Assembly: GCA_023396415.1 (NCBI GenBank)
Contig: JAEWWJ010000117.1
Location: 1-27,128 of the forward strand
Source of the DNA: Bacteroidota bacterium
Lineage (GTDB): Bacteria; Bacteroidota; Bacteroidia; Bacteroidales; F082
DNA: 27,128 nt
Direction: 5' to 3'
The position numbers and the translations under genes were made by a program. The notes below the pieces were generated by a model. It had not been told where the DNA came from. It worked only from the letters and a program-made list of their open reading frames with translations, and made no database searches. Below are positions 14,770 to 22,840 of the stretch, piece by piece; positions within the stretch are counted from its first letter, which is position 1; each line of letters begins with the position of its first letter.

Positions 14770-17586
14770 TTATGACTGCCGAAGCTTGTCTTGCAGGGCC
14801 CGAGCGGTATAGGATTCTGAACACTGAATCAGCTTTTCGGGCACGCCTTCAAAAATTATTTGGCCTCCTTTGTCGCCCCCTTCAGGGCCTAAATCTATCA
14901 CCCAATCGGCACTTTTTATCACCTCGGGATTGTGCTCAATCACTACGAGAGTGTGGCCATTTTCCAAAAGCGCGTTGAAGGCATCCATCAGTTTGTTGAT
15001 GTCGTGAAAGTGCAATCCAGTGGTGGGCTCATCGAAAATAAACAAAGTGGGTTTTTCGTTTTGGCCTTTGGTGAGAAAGAAAGCCAACTTGATGCGCTGG
15101 GCCTCGCCGCCGCTGAGGGTGTTCGACGATTGCCCCATCTTTAAATAACCCAAACCGACTTCTTTTAAAGGATAAAGCTTCACCAAAACCTTTTTGATCA
15201 AGGACGATTGTTTTTGGTGTGTTTCAAAAAACTCAATGGCTTCCTCAATGGTCATATCGAGGATATCGGCGATGTTTTCGTTCATAAATTTAATGTCCAA
15301 TACCTGTTCCTTGAATCTCTTGCCATTGCAGACATCACACTCCAAAAACACATCGGCCATAAATTGCATTTCAATTTTCACGCTTCCTTCGCCCTCGCAG
15401 GCATCGCAACGCCCGCCGGGAACGTTGAATGAGAAAAATCCGGGTTTATAGTTCCGTGTTTTGGCAAGCTTGAGTTCCGAAAACAATTGTCTTATTTCGT
15501 CAAACGCCTTTACATAAGTCACAGGATTTGATCGCGACGAACGCCCAATGGGGTTTTGGTCAATCATTTCTACTGAGGAAATTCGATGTAAATCACCTTT
15601 TAATTCGCCAAATTTTCCTGTTTTATCCGCAAGACCGCCAGTATATTTTTTCATGGCCGGGTATAAAATACCTCGAATCAACGATGATTTGCCCGAGCCG
15701 CTCACTCCTGTAACCACTGTCATCACCCTCAGGGGTATCTTTACATTGAGCATTTGAAGGTTGTTTTCCGTAGCGCCAATCATTTCAATATAATCGGTCC
15801 ACTTGCGACGCAAAGCCGGCAACGGGATATTTTCTTTTCCAGAGAGGTAGCGTCCGGTGAGGCTTCCATTGCTTTGGAGAATTTCATCATATGTGCCTTG
15901 AAAAATGAGTTCGCCACCCAAACGACCCGCCAAGGGGCCAATATCAACCACTTGATCCGCAGCTTTGATGATTTCCTCATCGTGTTCTACAATAATCACA
16001 GTGTTGCCAATATCGCGCAACCTTTTGAGCACTTTGATAAGCCTGCCGGTGTCGCGCGGATGCAGGCCAATGCTGGGCTCATCCAAAATATAGGTCGAAC
16101 CCACCAAACTCGAACCCAACGAAGTAGCCAAATTGATGCGTTGTGATTCGCCTCCCGAAAGGCTGTTTGATAAACGGTTGAGGCTGAGATAGCCCAAGCC
16201 TACATCGAGCAAGAAAGAAAGCCGATTGGTGATTTCGGTGGTCAAGCGTTTGGAGACAATGGTATCATGCTCAGAAAGTTCAAGTCGGTCGAAAAAATCG
16301 AAAGCCTCTTCTAAATTCAATTGAACGATCTCCGAAATGCTTTTGCCACCCACTTTAACGTAAGAAGCATCTTTACGTAGGCGGGTTCCTTCGCAGTCAG
16401 GGCAAAGAGTTTTGCCTCGGTAGCGGGAGAGCATGACGCGGTATTGAATTTTGTAGGATTGCTCCTCCAACTGACTGAAAAAGAAATCAAGGCCTTCAAA
16501 CCATTTGTTACCCGTCCAAAGAAGTTTCTTTTGTTCCTTTGATAAGGAATAGTAGGGTTTGTGAATTGGAAAATCAAACTTAGAAGCATTGGCAATGAGC
16601 TGCTCACGAAATTCACCCATCTTTTCGCCTTTCCAACAGGCGATAGCGCCTTCATAGACCGAAAGCGACTTATTAGGAACGACCAAATCTTCATCAATAC
16701 CTATCACCGACCCAAATCCTTCGCAGGTTTTACACGCGCCAAAAGGATTGTTGAACGTGAACATATTCACCGAGGGTTCTTCAAAAGTCAGGCCATCAGC
16801 CTCAAAACGATCGCTAAAGACGAACTCCTGCATTTGCTCGTCATGTTCAACCAAAACCTTGCAATAGCCTTTGCCTTCATAAAATGCAGTTTGCACCGAA
16901 TCGGCAGCCCTTGCTGAGAAATCGTCATCAAGGGTTTGCACCCTCAACCGATCTACTACAATGGAAATGCTGTCTAAGACAGGAAGTTTTTTTGTCGTCA
17001 AATACTCCTCAATGCGAAAAATTTCTCTCTTGTGCATGATGCGGGCAAAGCCTTGCTGCATCAAAACGGTGAGGTGCTCGGCGGTGGTGCGTCCGCTGAT
17101 ATTGCTCAGTGGAGCAAGCAAATAGGCGGTAGCACCAATGGGTTGCTGCAAAATAAAGTCAACCACATCTTTTGCCCGATGTTTTTGAACAATTTTTCCC
17201 GAGATGGGCGAAGAGGTTTTCCCGATGCGTGCAAAAAGCAGTTTGACGTACTCATAAATTTCGGTAGATGTGCCTACCGTTGAGCGTGGATTGTGGGAAT
17301 GCACTTTCTGTTCAATGGCAATAGCGGGCGACAACCCTGTAATCTGGTCCACGTCGGGTTTGTTCATTCGGCCTAAAAACTGTCGCACATAAGCACTCAG
17401 GCTCTCCACATAGCGTCGCTGCCCTTCGGCGTATAAGGTGTCAAAGGCCAAAGATGATTTGCCCGAGCCCGAGAGACCGGTGATGACAATCATCTTGTTT
17501 TTAGGAAGTTCGATGCTGAGGTTTTTGAGGTTATTAACCCTGGCTCGGATAATATGTATGGTTTTGTTCGGTGCTTTGTTCGTCAT
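14770..17586 (-). CDS. uvrA: Excinuclease ABC subunit A (UvrA)
   Basis: A 938-residue tandem ABC ATPase of nucleotide excision repair; with UvrB it scans DNA for bulky lesions. Seen: first Walker A GLSGSGKSS at 37-45, signature LSGGE at 476-480 and Walker B LDEPSIGLHP from 501. The second half has GVSGSGKSS at 627-635, LSGGE at 824-828 and FDEPTTGLH from 851. The DNA-contacting zinc finger in the C-terminal half is complete (Cys727, Cys730, Cys750, Cys753). The N-terminal zinc finger keeps only its second pair (Cys285, Cys288); the first CxxC of E. coli UvrA is replaced by FSDRFEADG (257-265), so this finger probably does not bind zinc. A CPDC motif at 395-398 is separate. It is divergent from the ECF sigma gene across a 182-bp gap, and ends in a strong terminator. 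Confidence 0.98.
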   Translation of the reverse strand: MTNKAPNKTIHIIRARVNNLKNLSIELPKNKMIVITGLSGSGKSSLAFDTLYAEGQRRYVESLSAYVRQFLGRMNKPDVDQITGLSPAIAIEQKVHSHNPRSTVGTSTEIYEYVKLLFARIGKTSSPISGKIVQKHRAKDVVDFILQQPIGATAYLLAPLSNISGRTTAEHLTVLMQQGFARIMHKREIFRIEEYLTTKKLPVLDSISIVVDRLRVQTLDDDFSARAADSVQTAFYEGKGYCKVLVEHDEQMQEFVFSDRFEADGLTFEEPSVNMFTFNNPFGACKTCEGFGSVIGIDEDLVVPNKSLSVYEGAIACWKGEKMGEFREQLIANASKFDFPIHKPYYSLSKEQKKLLWTGNKWFEGLDFFFSQLEEQSYKIQYRVMLSRYRGKTLCPDCEGTRLRKDASYVKVGGKSISEIVQLNLEEAFDFFDRLELSEHDTIVSKRLTTEITNRLSFLLDVGLGYLSLNRLSNSLSGGESQRINLATSLGSSLVGSTYILDEPSIGLHPRDTGRLIKVLKRLRDIGNTVIIVEHDEEIIKAADQVVDIGPLAGRLGGELIFQGTYDEILQSNGSLTGRYLSGKENIPLPALRRKWTDYIEMIGATENNLQMLNVKIPLRVMTVVTGVSGSGKSSLIRGILYPAMKKYTGGLADKTGKFGELKGDLHRISSVEMIDQNPIGRSSRSNPVTYVKAFDEIRQLFSELKLAKTRNYKPGFFSFNVPGGRCDACEGEGSVKIEMQFMADVFLECDVCNGKRFKEQVLDIKFMNENIADILDMTIEEAIEFFETHQKQSSLIKKVLVKLYPLKEVGLGYLKMGQSSNTLSGGEAQRIKLAFFLTKGQNEKPTLFIFDEPTTGLHFHDINKLMDAFNALLENGHTLVVIEHNPEVIKSADWVIDLGPEGGDKGGQIIFEGVPEKLIQCSESYTARALQDKLRQS

Positions 17587-17628
17587 GAAGGCTGTTTAGC
17601 AAATATTTTTGCGAAATTATCAATAAAA

Positions 17629-17659
17629 TTTGCTTTTTGAGAAAATCTGTATAATTTTG
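17629..17659 (+). promoter_or_regulatory. Bacteroidota-type promoter of the ECF sigma gene
   Basis: TTTG at 17629-17632 and TAATTTTG at 17652-17659 match the -33 and -7 elements of the Bacteroidota primary sigma factor, with an exact 19-bp spacer. This is the best full promoter in the window. It implies a leader of about 105 nt before the ATG at 17769, which itself follows an AAGGGAAG purine stretch. A second TATTTTTG at 17604-17611 lacks a partner. Confidence 0.6.
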
Positions 17660-17768
17660 CGTCTGATAAAGTAAACAAACAGTTTTAGTCTAATCATTAA
17701 TCCCATAGGAGAATCATTATAGAAATAACTTTTACCCTTTAAATCATTTGTAATAAAAGGGAAGCTCT

Positions 17769-18356
17769 ATGAATGCTATTGAACTTAGCGATAAAGAGCT
17801 GGTTGAAAGTTATCTTAATGGTAATCAATCCAGTTTCGAAATTTTGTTATCACGCCACCAATCGAGGGTTTTTGCCTACATTCAAATGTTGGTAAAAGAT
17901 CGTCAGTTGGCCGATGATATCTTTCAGGATACCTTCATCAAAGTGATTCGCACCCTCAAAGGCGGCAATTACAACGAAGAAGGTAAATTCATTCAGTGGG
18001 TGATGCGCATTGCCCACAATCTTATAATTGATCATTTTCGCAAGTCGCGGCGGTTGCCTATGGCAGATACCGGCCCCGACGATTTTCGGATGGCCGACAA
18101 GCTTGGTTTAACCGACAAATCCATCGAAGAGCAGATGATCACCGAACAGATTCATGATGATGTGCGCAAAATGATTGATCTGTTGCCCGAGGAGCAGCGC
18201 GAAGTCTTATACCTTAGGCTCTATGCCGAAATGAGTTTCAAAGACATTGCCGACATGACCAATGTGAGTATCAATACTGCATTAGGTCGTATGCGCTATG
18301 CACTGATCAATATGCGGAAAATGGTGAAAGAACGTAATGTTTCTTTGACCTATTAG
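17769..18356 (+). CDS. ECF-type RNA polymerase sigma factor (sigma-70 family)
   Basis: A 195-residue protein with only the sigma-2 and sigma-4 regions, as in extracytoplasmic-function sigma factors. Region 2 spans about 21-94 (SSFEILLSRHQSRVFAYI, ADDIFQDTFIKVI, FIQWVMRIAHNLIIDHFRK). Region 4 spans about 135-188 (LLPEEQREVLYLRL, then the helix-turn-helix SFKDIADMTNVSINTALGRMRYA). It binds core RNA polymerase and directs it to a special promoter set. No anti-sigma gene (FecR-like or zinc-binding) lies beside it: the upstream gene is uvrA on the other strand, and a terminator follows 26 bp after the stop. Control is therefore probably transcriptional, or through a distant partner. It has a housekeeping-type promoter, suggesting a broadly expressed regulator rather than an iron-uptake sigma paired with a TonB receptor. 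Confidence 0.92.
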   Translation: MNAIELSDKELVESYLNGNQSSFEILLSRHQSRVFAYIQMLVKDRQLADDIFQDTFIKVIRTLKGGNYNEEGKFIQWVMRIAHNLIIDHFRKSRRLPMADTGPDDFRMADKLGLTDKSIEEQMITEQIHDDVRKMIDLLPEEQREVLYLRLYAEMSFKDIADMTNVSINTALGRMRYALINMRKMVKERNVSLTY

Positions 18357-18382
18357 TCTGAAAATTAAATTCTTACAAGGAT

Positions 18383-18420
18383 AAAAGCACTTGCAAATTT
18401 TTATTTGCAAGTGCTTTTTT
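18383..18420 (+). terminator. Rho-independent terminator of the ECF sigma gene
   Basis: A perfect 15-bp stem (AAAAGCACTTGCAAA at 18383-18397, TTTGCAAGTGCTTTT at 18404-18418) with a 6-nt loop is followed by T residues. It ends the sigma transcript 26 bp after the stop codon. Confidence 0.92.
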
Positions 18421-18531
18421 GCTGATTTATGTCAAATGTTTTTTTAGTCATATTTGGGCTTTGTCCACAACTTCATCCTTTCTCAAAAAATCACTTTAAA
18501 CTGGAGTCTGCACTTCCAATTGTAATTTTAT

Positions 18532-18539
18532 TATTTTTG
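18532..18539 (+). promoter_or_regulatory. Candidate promoter -7 box of the secreted-protein gene
   Basis: TATTTTTG matches TAnnTTTG 23 bp before the ATG at 18563. A weak TCTG 21 bp upstream (18507-18510) could stand for the -33 element. Confidence 0.35.
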
Positions 18540-18562
18540 GAAACTACTTAAACTTCGCTTAC

Positions 18563-19313
18563 ATGATTAAAATCATCCTTACGGTAACGTTTCTTTTTGT
18601 TTCAATACTTGTTAATGCTCAGCAAATCCTACTGTTAGATCGAATGAACGGAAATAAAATAGTGAATGATTCAACCATTAAAATTTCCAGCACCGATCCT
18701 CTTGCCATCGAACTTACTGCATATTTCACAATGAAAAACAATTACCGACCATATCCTCTCATTAAATTTGCGGAAAACGGTTCATTTTATGGCCGACTCT
18801 ACTATTGACTATTATTGTTTCGGTGTTCAATGCTGGCCGGGAACGGATACAATCAATATTCCTGATACCATTCAACCGGGTGCCGAGGATTATACTTTTG
18901 CTTCTCATGTGGTTCATTTTCGCCGTTTCGACTTTCCCCCATTGGCTTTTGGGAAGTCGTCAATCACCTACACCATTTTTGATGATACGAGTTTCTCTGA
19001 AGCCATTGAAGCGAGTGTAACAGTTATTTATGACCATCAACTGGAGTCAACTCCGAATGAAAACAACAAGCAAGATGCGTTGGTGTATCCCAATCCTGCT
19101 TCCAGCAACATCACTGTTTCAGGTCATGTAAATTATACAGGAGATGTTCTTGTTTTCATTTATGATGAAACAGGCCGCGTTGTTAGAAACACTTCGGTAA
19201 TGATGCAAGATGGTAAAATAAATCTTGCTGTGGATGCGCTAAAGCCAGGTTGTTATTTTGGCCGTATTATAACCCATACGCAAGTTCCACTTGTTTTTCG
19301 CTTCGTGATATAA
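18563..19313 (+). pseudogene. T9SS-sorted secreted protein, broken by a single frameshift
   Basis: Two overlapping frames make one protein of about 250 residues. The first (18563-18808) begins with a signal peptide (MIKIILTVTFLFVSILVNAQ) and runs to YFTMKNNYRPYPLI before entering a nonsense tail GRLYY. The second (open from 18735 and read from about 18768 to 19313) carries LRKTVHFMADSTIDYYCFGVQCW, an Ig-like middle part, and a C-terminal type A T9SS sorting domain starting YPNPASSNITV near 19086. Removing one base in the AAATTT run at 18764-18769 joins them as PLI-N-LRKT. The joined order (beta-rich domain, CFGxxC-like motif, STIxYTxFD, PNP tail) is that of small secreted Bacteroidota proteins exported by T9SS. 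Either the gene is a pseudogene or the sequence has an indel error. The function of the intact protein is unknown; it would be secreted or surface-attached. Confidence 0.75.
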
Positions 19314-19369
19314 CACTTCTTTTTAGTATGATGCGGCAAGTGAGTAAATCGTTCTTAGGAATCGCCATT

Positions 19370-19960
19370 CTACGCTCTTGATTCTTGTCTGCTGCTGAAA
19401 ATAATATGCCAAAGTAAAGCAGCTCCCGTTCCAATGAGGATGCCAACAAGCACATCTGCGGGATAATGCACACCCAAACTCATACGTGAATAAGCAATTG
19501 CCGTTGCCCAAAGAAACGCAGGCCAAATGATGTGTCGGCGTGGGAAAGCAAGGCTCAGGGCGGTTGCCAGCACAAAAGCATCGGTAGTGTGTCCTGATGG
19601 AAAGGAGGGACTTCCACCTGAAGTGACCTTCTCGATAAAGCTGTAAGTCTCAAAAGGGCGTGGCCTATTGATGGTATATTTTAAGGTGGTTGTAACGATC
19701 ACCGCTGTCAAAACTGAGATCACCATGATCACCGCTTTTCTTTTAAGCTTTCTATTTTTTTTAATGGAGGTTACTACCAACAAAAGCAAAGGCACAACAA
19801 AAGCAACCGGTCCTGCCGTGTGAGTAATGCCGCGTAAAAAAGGGTCAAGCGCTTTGTTTCTGTTGAGGTTGATTTCTCTCAACAGGTCAATATCAGCATT
19901 TTGAGCAAAAAAAAGTAAAGGAATCAGTATCCAAAAAACGGTCAAAAAAAAATTCTTCAT
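19370..19960 (-). CDS. PAP2-family phosphatase (phosphatidic acid phosphatase type 2 / acid phosphatase-like)
   Basis: A 196-residue membrane protein with an N-terminal signal or first helix and about five further helices. The three catalytic PAP2 motifs are intact: Lys94-x6-Arg101-Pro102 (KYTINRPRP), PSGH at 121-124 with His124, and Ser158-Arg159-x5-His165-x3-Asp169 (SRMSLGVHYPAD). The histidine nucleophile and acid/base thus face the periplasm. Members dephosphorylate lipid phosphates such as undecaprenyl diphosphate, phosphatidate or phosphatidylglycerol phosphate. It is the last gene of an operon with PhoD and NPP-type phosphodiesterase, starting 18 bp after the phoD-like stop. Context suggests lipid- or phosphoester-derived substrates, but a role in undecaprenyl-phosphate recycling cannot be excluded. 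It converges with the frameshifted secreted-protein gene. Confidence 0.9.
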   Translation of the reverse strand: MKNFFLTVFWILIPLLFFAQNADIDLLREINLNRNKALDPFLRGITHTAGPVAFVVPLLLLVVTSIKKNRKLKRKAVIMVISVLTAVIVTTTLKYTINRPRPFETYSFIEKVTSGGSPSFPSGHTTDAFVLATALSLAFPRRHIIWPAFLWATAIAYSRMSLGVHYPADVLVGILIGTGAALLWHIIFSSRQESRA

Positions 19961-19978
19961 GTAATAAAGTCTGATTGT

Positions 19979-21307
19979 TTACTCCTGTTGAATTGTTTGC
20001 TCCCACTGCAAAACATTGTCGGTATCGAAGCATTGCACCATAAGTTCACGCTTTTTTGCCGCCCCTTTAAATGAAATCTTACCAAAATTACGCTTGATTA
20101 CTACCGTTCCCGGCACGCGCAAAGTGTTTTTCCACTCGCCTCCTTTGGTGTTTGAGCCGGCTGTTAGGGTAGAGAAAGTAAGGTCGTAGATGGTGGGCTT
20201 ATCAGTTTCTTTTAACACCGACATCTCACTAAAATGTACATCACCCGTAATGAAAACGACGTTTTTAATAGCATGGCGGTGAATGAAATCAATGATCAAC
20301 TGGCGTTCTTGATCGTATCCATTGGCGGAATATATTTCATATTCGCCCGCAGTGCTTAAAAACTGCCCACCCATTGCCACTATTTTAAAGGTGGCAGTGC
20401 TGGTAACCAAGTTGTTCAGCAACCATTCTACTTGGGCTTGTCCTAAAAGAGTTTTATCTGTCTTTTCAATCAAATCAGGATCGCGGTACCAGCGGTTGTC
20501 CAACAAAAAAAAGTCGGCGTCGCCCCATTGGAAAGAGGTAGTGACGCCATTAATATCTTCAACACCAAATGTTGGATTGGCCCAAAAGTGTTTAAAAGCC
20601 TCTAGGGTTGCGTTCTTGTTAATAAAACCTTTGTCGCTGTCGTTAGGGCCATAATCGTGATCGTCCCAAATAGCGTAATGGTGCGTCGAAGATAGAAAAG
20701 GTTGGAGTTCAGCAAGGCTTCTACCATGGGTATAGCGGGCATTGATGCCCGTGGTGCTATTCCAATCGGGTTCGCGCAAATAAATGTTGTCGCCTAACCA
20801 CAGCATGAAATCAGCCCTATGCGTGTTCATGCTGTTGAAAATCCTGTAATCGCCGCCATAAGGCTTTCCCGGACGATCGTGCTCTGTTTGATTGATGTAG
20901 GCGCAGCTTCCGGTTAACATGCTGAAATTTGGAGGATCGCCGCGCCATTTCCAAATTTGTTGGGTTTGAAATTCCAAAGGGTAGGGCAGTTGAACCAAAA
21001 TATCATTGATATACAACTGATAGGTGTAGCGGTTTCCCGGATCAACGCTATCGGCTTTAAGGTGGGCTGTAAAGGCCTCTTTTTTGGAGGTTAGTAGTTT
21101 TTCTGTTCTTCTTGGTGGTTGGCTTCCATCTTGAATTTGATAAATAATTTCTACCTCAGCGGCCTTTTTGGTCTGAACCCAAAGCATCACCTCTTGCATT
21201 TCTGAATAGCCCAACATAGGACCTGATTGTAAAAGGCTTTTTTGCGCAAAACTGCTCAAAAAGAATGAAACGAAAACGATGAGACTTAAACTTATGGATT
21301 TGATCAT
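19979..21307 (-). CDS. PhoD-family alkaline phosphatase/phosphodiesterase (secreted metallophosphatase)
   Basis: A 442-residue protein with a signal peptide (MIKSISLSLIVFVSFFLSSF, cleavage near AQ at 21-22), then a small beta domain (about 25-118) and a PhoD metallophosphatase domain. Metal-site motifs: GSCAY with Cys135, WLGDNIYL with Asp173-Asn174, IWDDHDYGPND (213-223) and FITGDVHFSE (353-361). PhoD enzymes hydrolyse phosphomono- and diesters, including teichoic acid or phospholipid headgroups, using Fe/Ca in characterised members. It is exported to the periplasm or cell surface by Sec rather than the twin-arginine path, since no RR motif is present in the signal. It lies 11 bp after the NPP gene and 18 bp before the PAP2 gene. 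Specificity within the family is not known. Confidence 0.9.
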   Translation of the reverse strand: MIKSISLSLIVFVSFFLSSFAQKSLLQSGPMLGYSEMQEVMLWVQTKKAAEVEIIYQIQDGSQPPRRTEKLLTSKKEAFTAHLKADSVDPGNRYTYQLYINDILVQLPYPLEFQTQQIWKWRGDPPNFSMLTGSCAYINQTEHDRPGKPYGGDYRIFNSMNTHRADFMLWLGDNIYLREPDWNSTTGINARYTHGRSLAELQPFLSSTHHYAIWDDHDYGPNDSDKGFINKNATLEAFKHFWANPTFGVEDINGVTTSFQWGDADFFLLDNRWYRDPDLIEKTDKTLLGQAQVEWLLNNLVTSTATFKIVAMGGQFLSTAGEYEIYSANGYDQERQLIIDFIHRHAIKNVVFITGDVHFSEMSVLKETDKPTIYDLTFSTLTAGSNTKGGEWKNTLRVPGTVVIKRNFGKISFKGAAKKRELMVQCFDTDNVLQWEQTIQQE

Positions 21308-21318
21308 GATGAAGCTAT

Positions 21319-22539
21319 TTAGTTTTTTGGAAAAGTTCTTAGCACATCGGATATGGAATCGAAACTGCCGTCAACTTTTGCCGGTTTCAGTTTGAGTAGG
21401 TGCGCCAAAAGGGGATAAAAGTGAATGTTTTGAAAGGGTTTCTTGCTGTAATTGGTTTTAAAGTCGGGGCCAAATGCATAAAATATAGCACTAACATCGG
21501 TGTTTTTTGGGTCGTAGCCATGGGTTCCGCCTCCATCACCAATGGCCCATGACCAATATATGCTATAGCCATCATCGGCCAAAATGGTCATGTCGTGTGT
21601 GCGCAGGTGGGTTCCATGATTCAAATGTGCTGGAGCACCGCCGCGCTCCCAACTTTGCAGGTGGGGAACTTCTTTCAAGGCATCCAAAAGGGGTTGTTTT
21701 AGGCCTTCTTTGGCTTTAAAGTTCATGGTTGGATTCCAGCCATCGGCAATAGCAATCATACTGGTGTCAACGTATTGATCGAGGATGATGATTCGGTCGG
21801 GTGATAACTGTGCCATACCGTGATCGGAAAGAACGATAAAATTGATTTTGTCGGCATAAGGTAGTTGGCTCAACCTTTTTATAAACACCCCAACCAAACT
21901 GTCGAGGCGGGTAATGAGCGGCAAGATGCTGTCGTTCTCAGGGCCGAGGTCATGCCCTTGCGAATCGGGCTCATCAAAATACCACATCACCAAGTTGGGG
22001 CGAATACTTTCGGGCAGTTCTAACCAGTGCATGACGGTGTCAATACGGTCGGTAAAGGGCATATCATGTTCATATTGTTTCCAGTAGGTTGGACGCACGC
22101 CTTTCACATCGGCCTCACTTCCAACCCAGAAGCAAGTGGCGGTAGTCACATTTTGTGTTTCTGCGGTAACCCAAATAGGCTCGCCACCATAAAACTTTCC
22201 TTCGCTTACCGAGGCTTTGTTTTTTCTGCTGTTGTATTCCTCATCCAGATCTGAAGCGTAAAAACGGTTGGCTACGATGCCGTGATGATCGGGATACAAG
22301 CCGGTGGCCAAGGTGTAATGGTTGGCAAAGGTGGTGGTGGGAAAACTGGGAATCATCCGCTCTGCTTTTACTCCGTTTGCTGCAATCCAGTCTAAGTTTG
22401 GAGTGGGGGTGCGCGCTGCATAGTCCCAACGAAAGCCATCCAAAGAAAGCACAACAACATAATTTTTACTTTTCTGTTCGCGAATGCACGAGGTGAATAT
22501 GAGAAACAAAAAAGCGGGGAGGAGTAATTTTTTAACCAT
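21319..22539 (-). CDS. NPP-type ectonucleotide pyrophosphatase/phosphodiesterase lipoprotein
   Basis: A 406-residue member of the alkaline phosphatase superfamily. It has a lipoprotein signal with lipobox FTSC (Cys18). Two-metal site residues are visible: Asp34 in LSLDGFRWDY, nucleophile Thr70 and Asn73 in PTTTFANHYTLATGLYP, Asp192 and His196 in EPDSQGH, Asp239-His240 in LSDHGM, and His340 in GTHGYDP. Bacterial NPPs cleave nucleotide phosphodiester and pyrophosphate bonds and sometimes lipid headgroups; members such as that of Xanthomonas are known to act on nucleotide diesters. Anchored as a lipoprotein, it would work in the periplasm or on the surface. It is the first gene of the operon NPP-PhoD-PAP2. 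Substrate (nucleotides, UDP-sugars or glycerophosphodiesters) cannot be set from the sequence. Confidence 0.9.
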   Translation of the reverse strand: MVKKLLLPAFLFLIFTSCIREQKSKNYVVVLSLDGFRWDYAARTPTPNLDWIAANGVKAERMIPSFPTTTFANHYTLATGLYPDHHGIVANRFYASDLDEEYNSRKNKASVSEGKFYGGEPIWVTAETQNVTTATCFWVGSEADVKGVRPTYWKQYEHDMPFTDRIDTVMHWLELPESIRPNLVMWYFDEPDSQGHDLGPENDSILPLITRLDSLVGVFIKRLSQLPYADKINFIVLSDHGMAQLSPDRIIILDQYVDTSMIAIADGWNPTMNFKAKEGLKQPLLDALKEVPHLQSWERGGAPAHLNHGTHLRTHDMTILADDGYSIYWSWAIGDGGGTHGYDPKNTDVSAIFYAFGPDFKTNYSKKPFQNIHFYPLLAHLLKLKPAKVDGSFDSISDVLRTFPKN

Positions 22540-22840
22540 TTTATGCCTTATTAATTGATAACTAATATATTATCAGTGTGTTAAAATAAAATATTATACT
22601 GGGCACGATTAATGCTGTTTAACTTTTTATGGCTCTGCGAAGCTTTTTGTTTTAGCTGATTCATAAAAAGTAACAATGTGAAGCTTGAATCTTCCAGATT
22701 TATGTTGGAGATTATTGAACAAAAAAACTCATTTATTAACTAACCTTTCCAGCTTTTATTCGGGTACTATTAATGATATGCAAATGTAAAAAAAAAGTCC
22801 TGCAGCAGATGCAGGACTTTTTCAGTTTAAGGAACAAACC
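22540..22840. other. Intergenic region between the TonB-receptor gene and the phosphatase operon
   Basis: An AT-rich 301-bp stretch without a gene. Its right end holds the terminator of the Oar-like receptor gene. A minus-strand TACATTTG (22788-22781) directly after that hairpin could be the -7 box of the NPP-PhoD-PAP2 operon, giving a leader of about 235 nt, but a -33 element is missing. No recognisable Pho box or other operator was found. Confidence 0.35.
22788..22822 (-). terminator. Rho-independent terminator of the Oar-like TonB-dependent receptor gene
   Basis: On the minus strand AAAAAGTCCTGCA and TGCAGGACTTTTT form a perfect 13-bp stem around a 5-nt loop. The downstream arm runs into nine T residues. 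It begins about 18 bp after the receptor stop at 22841. Confidence 0.92.
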
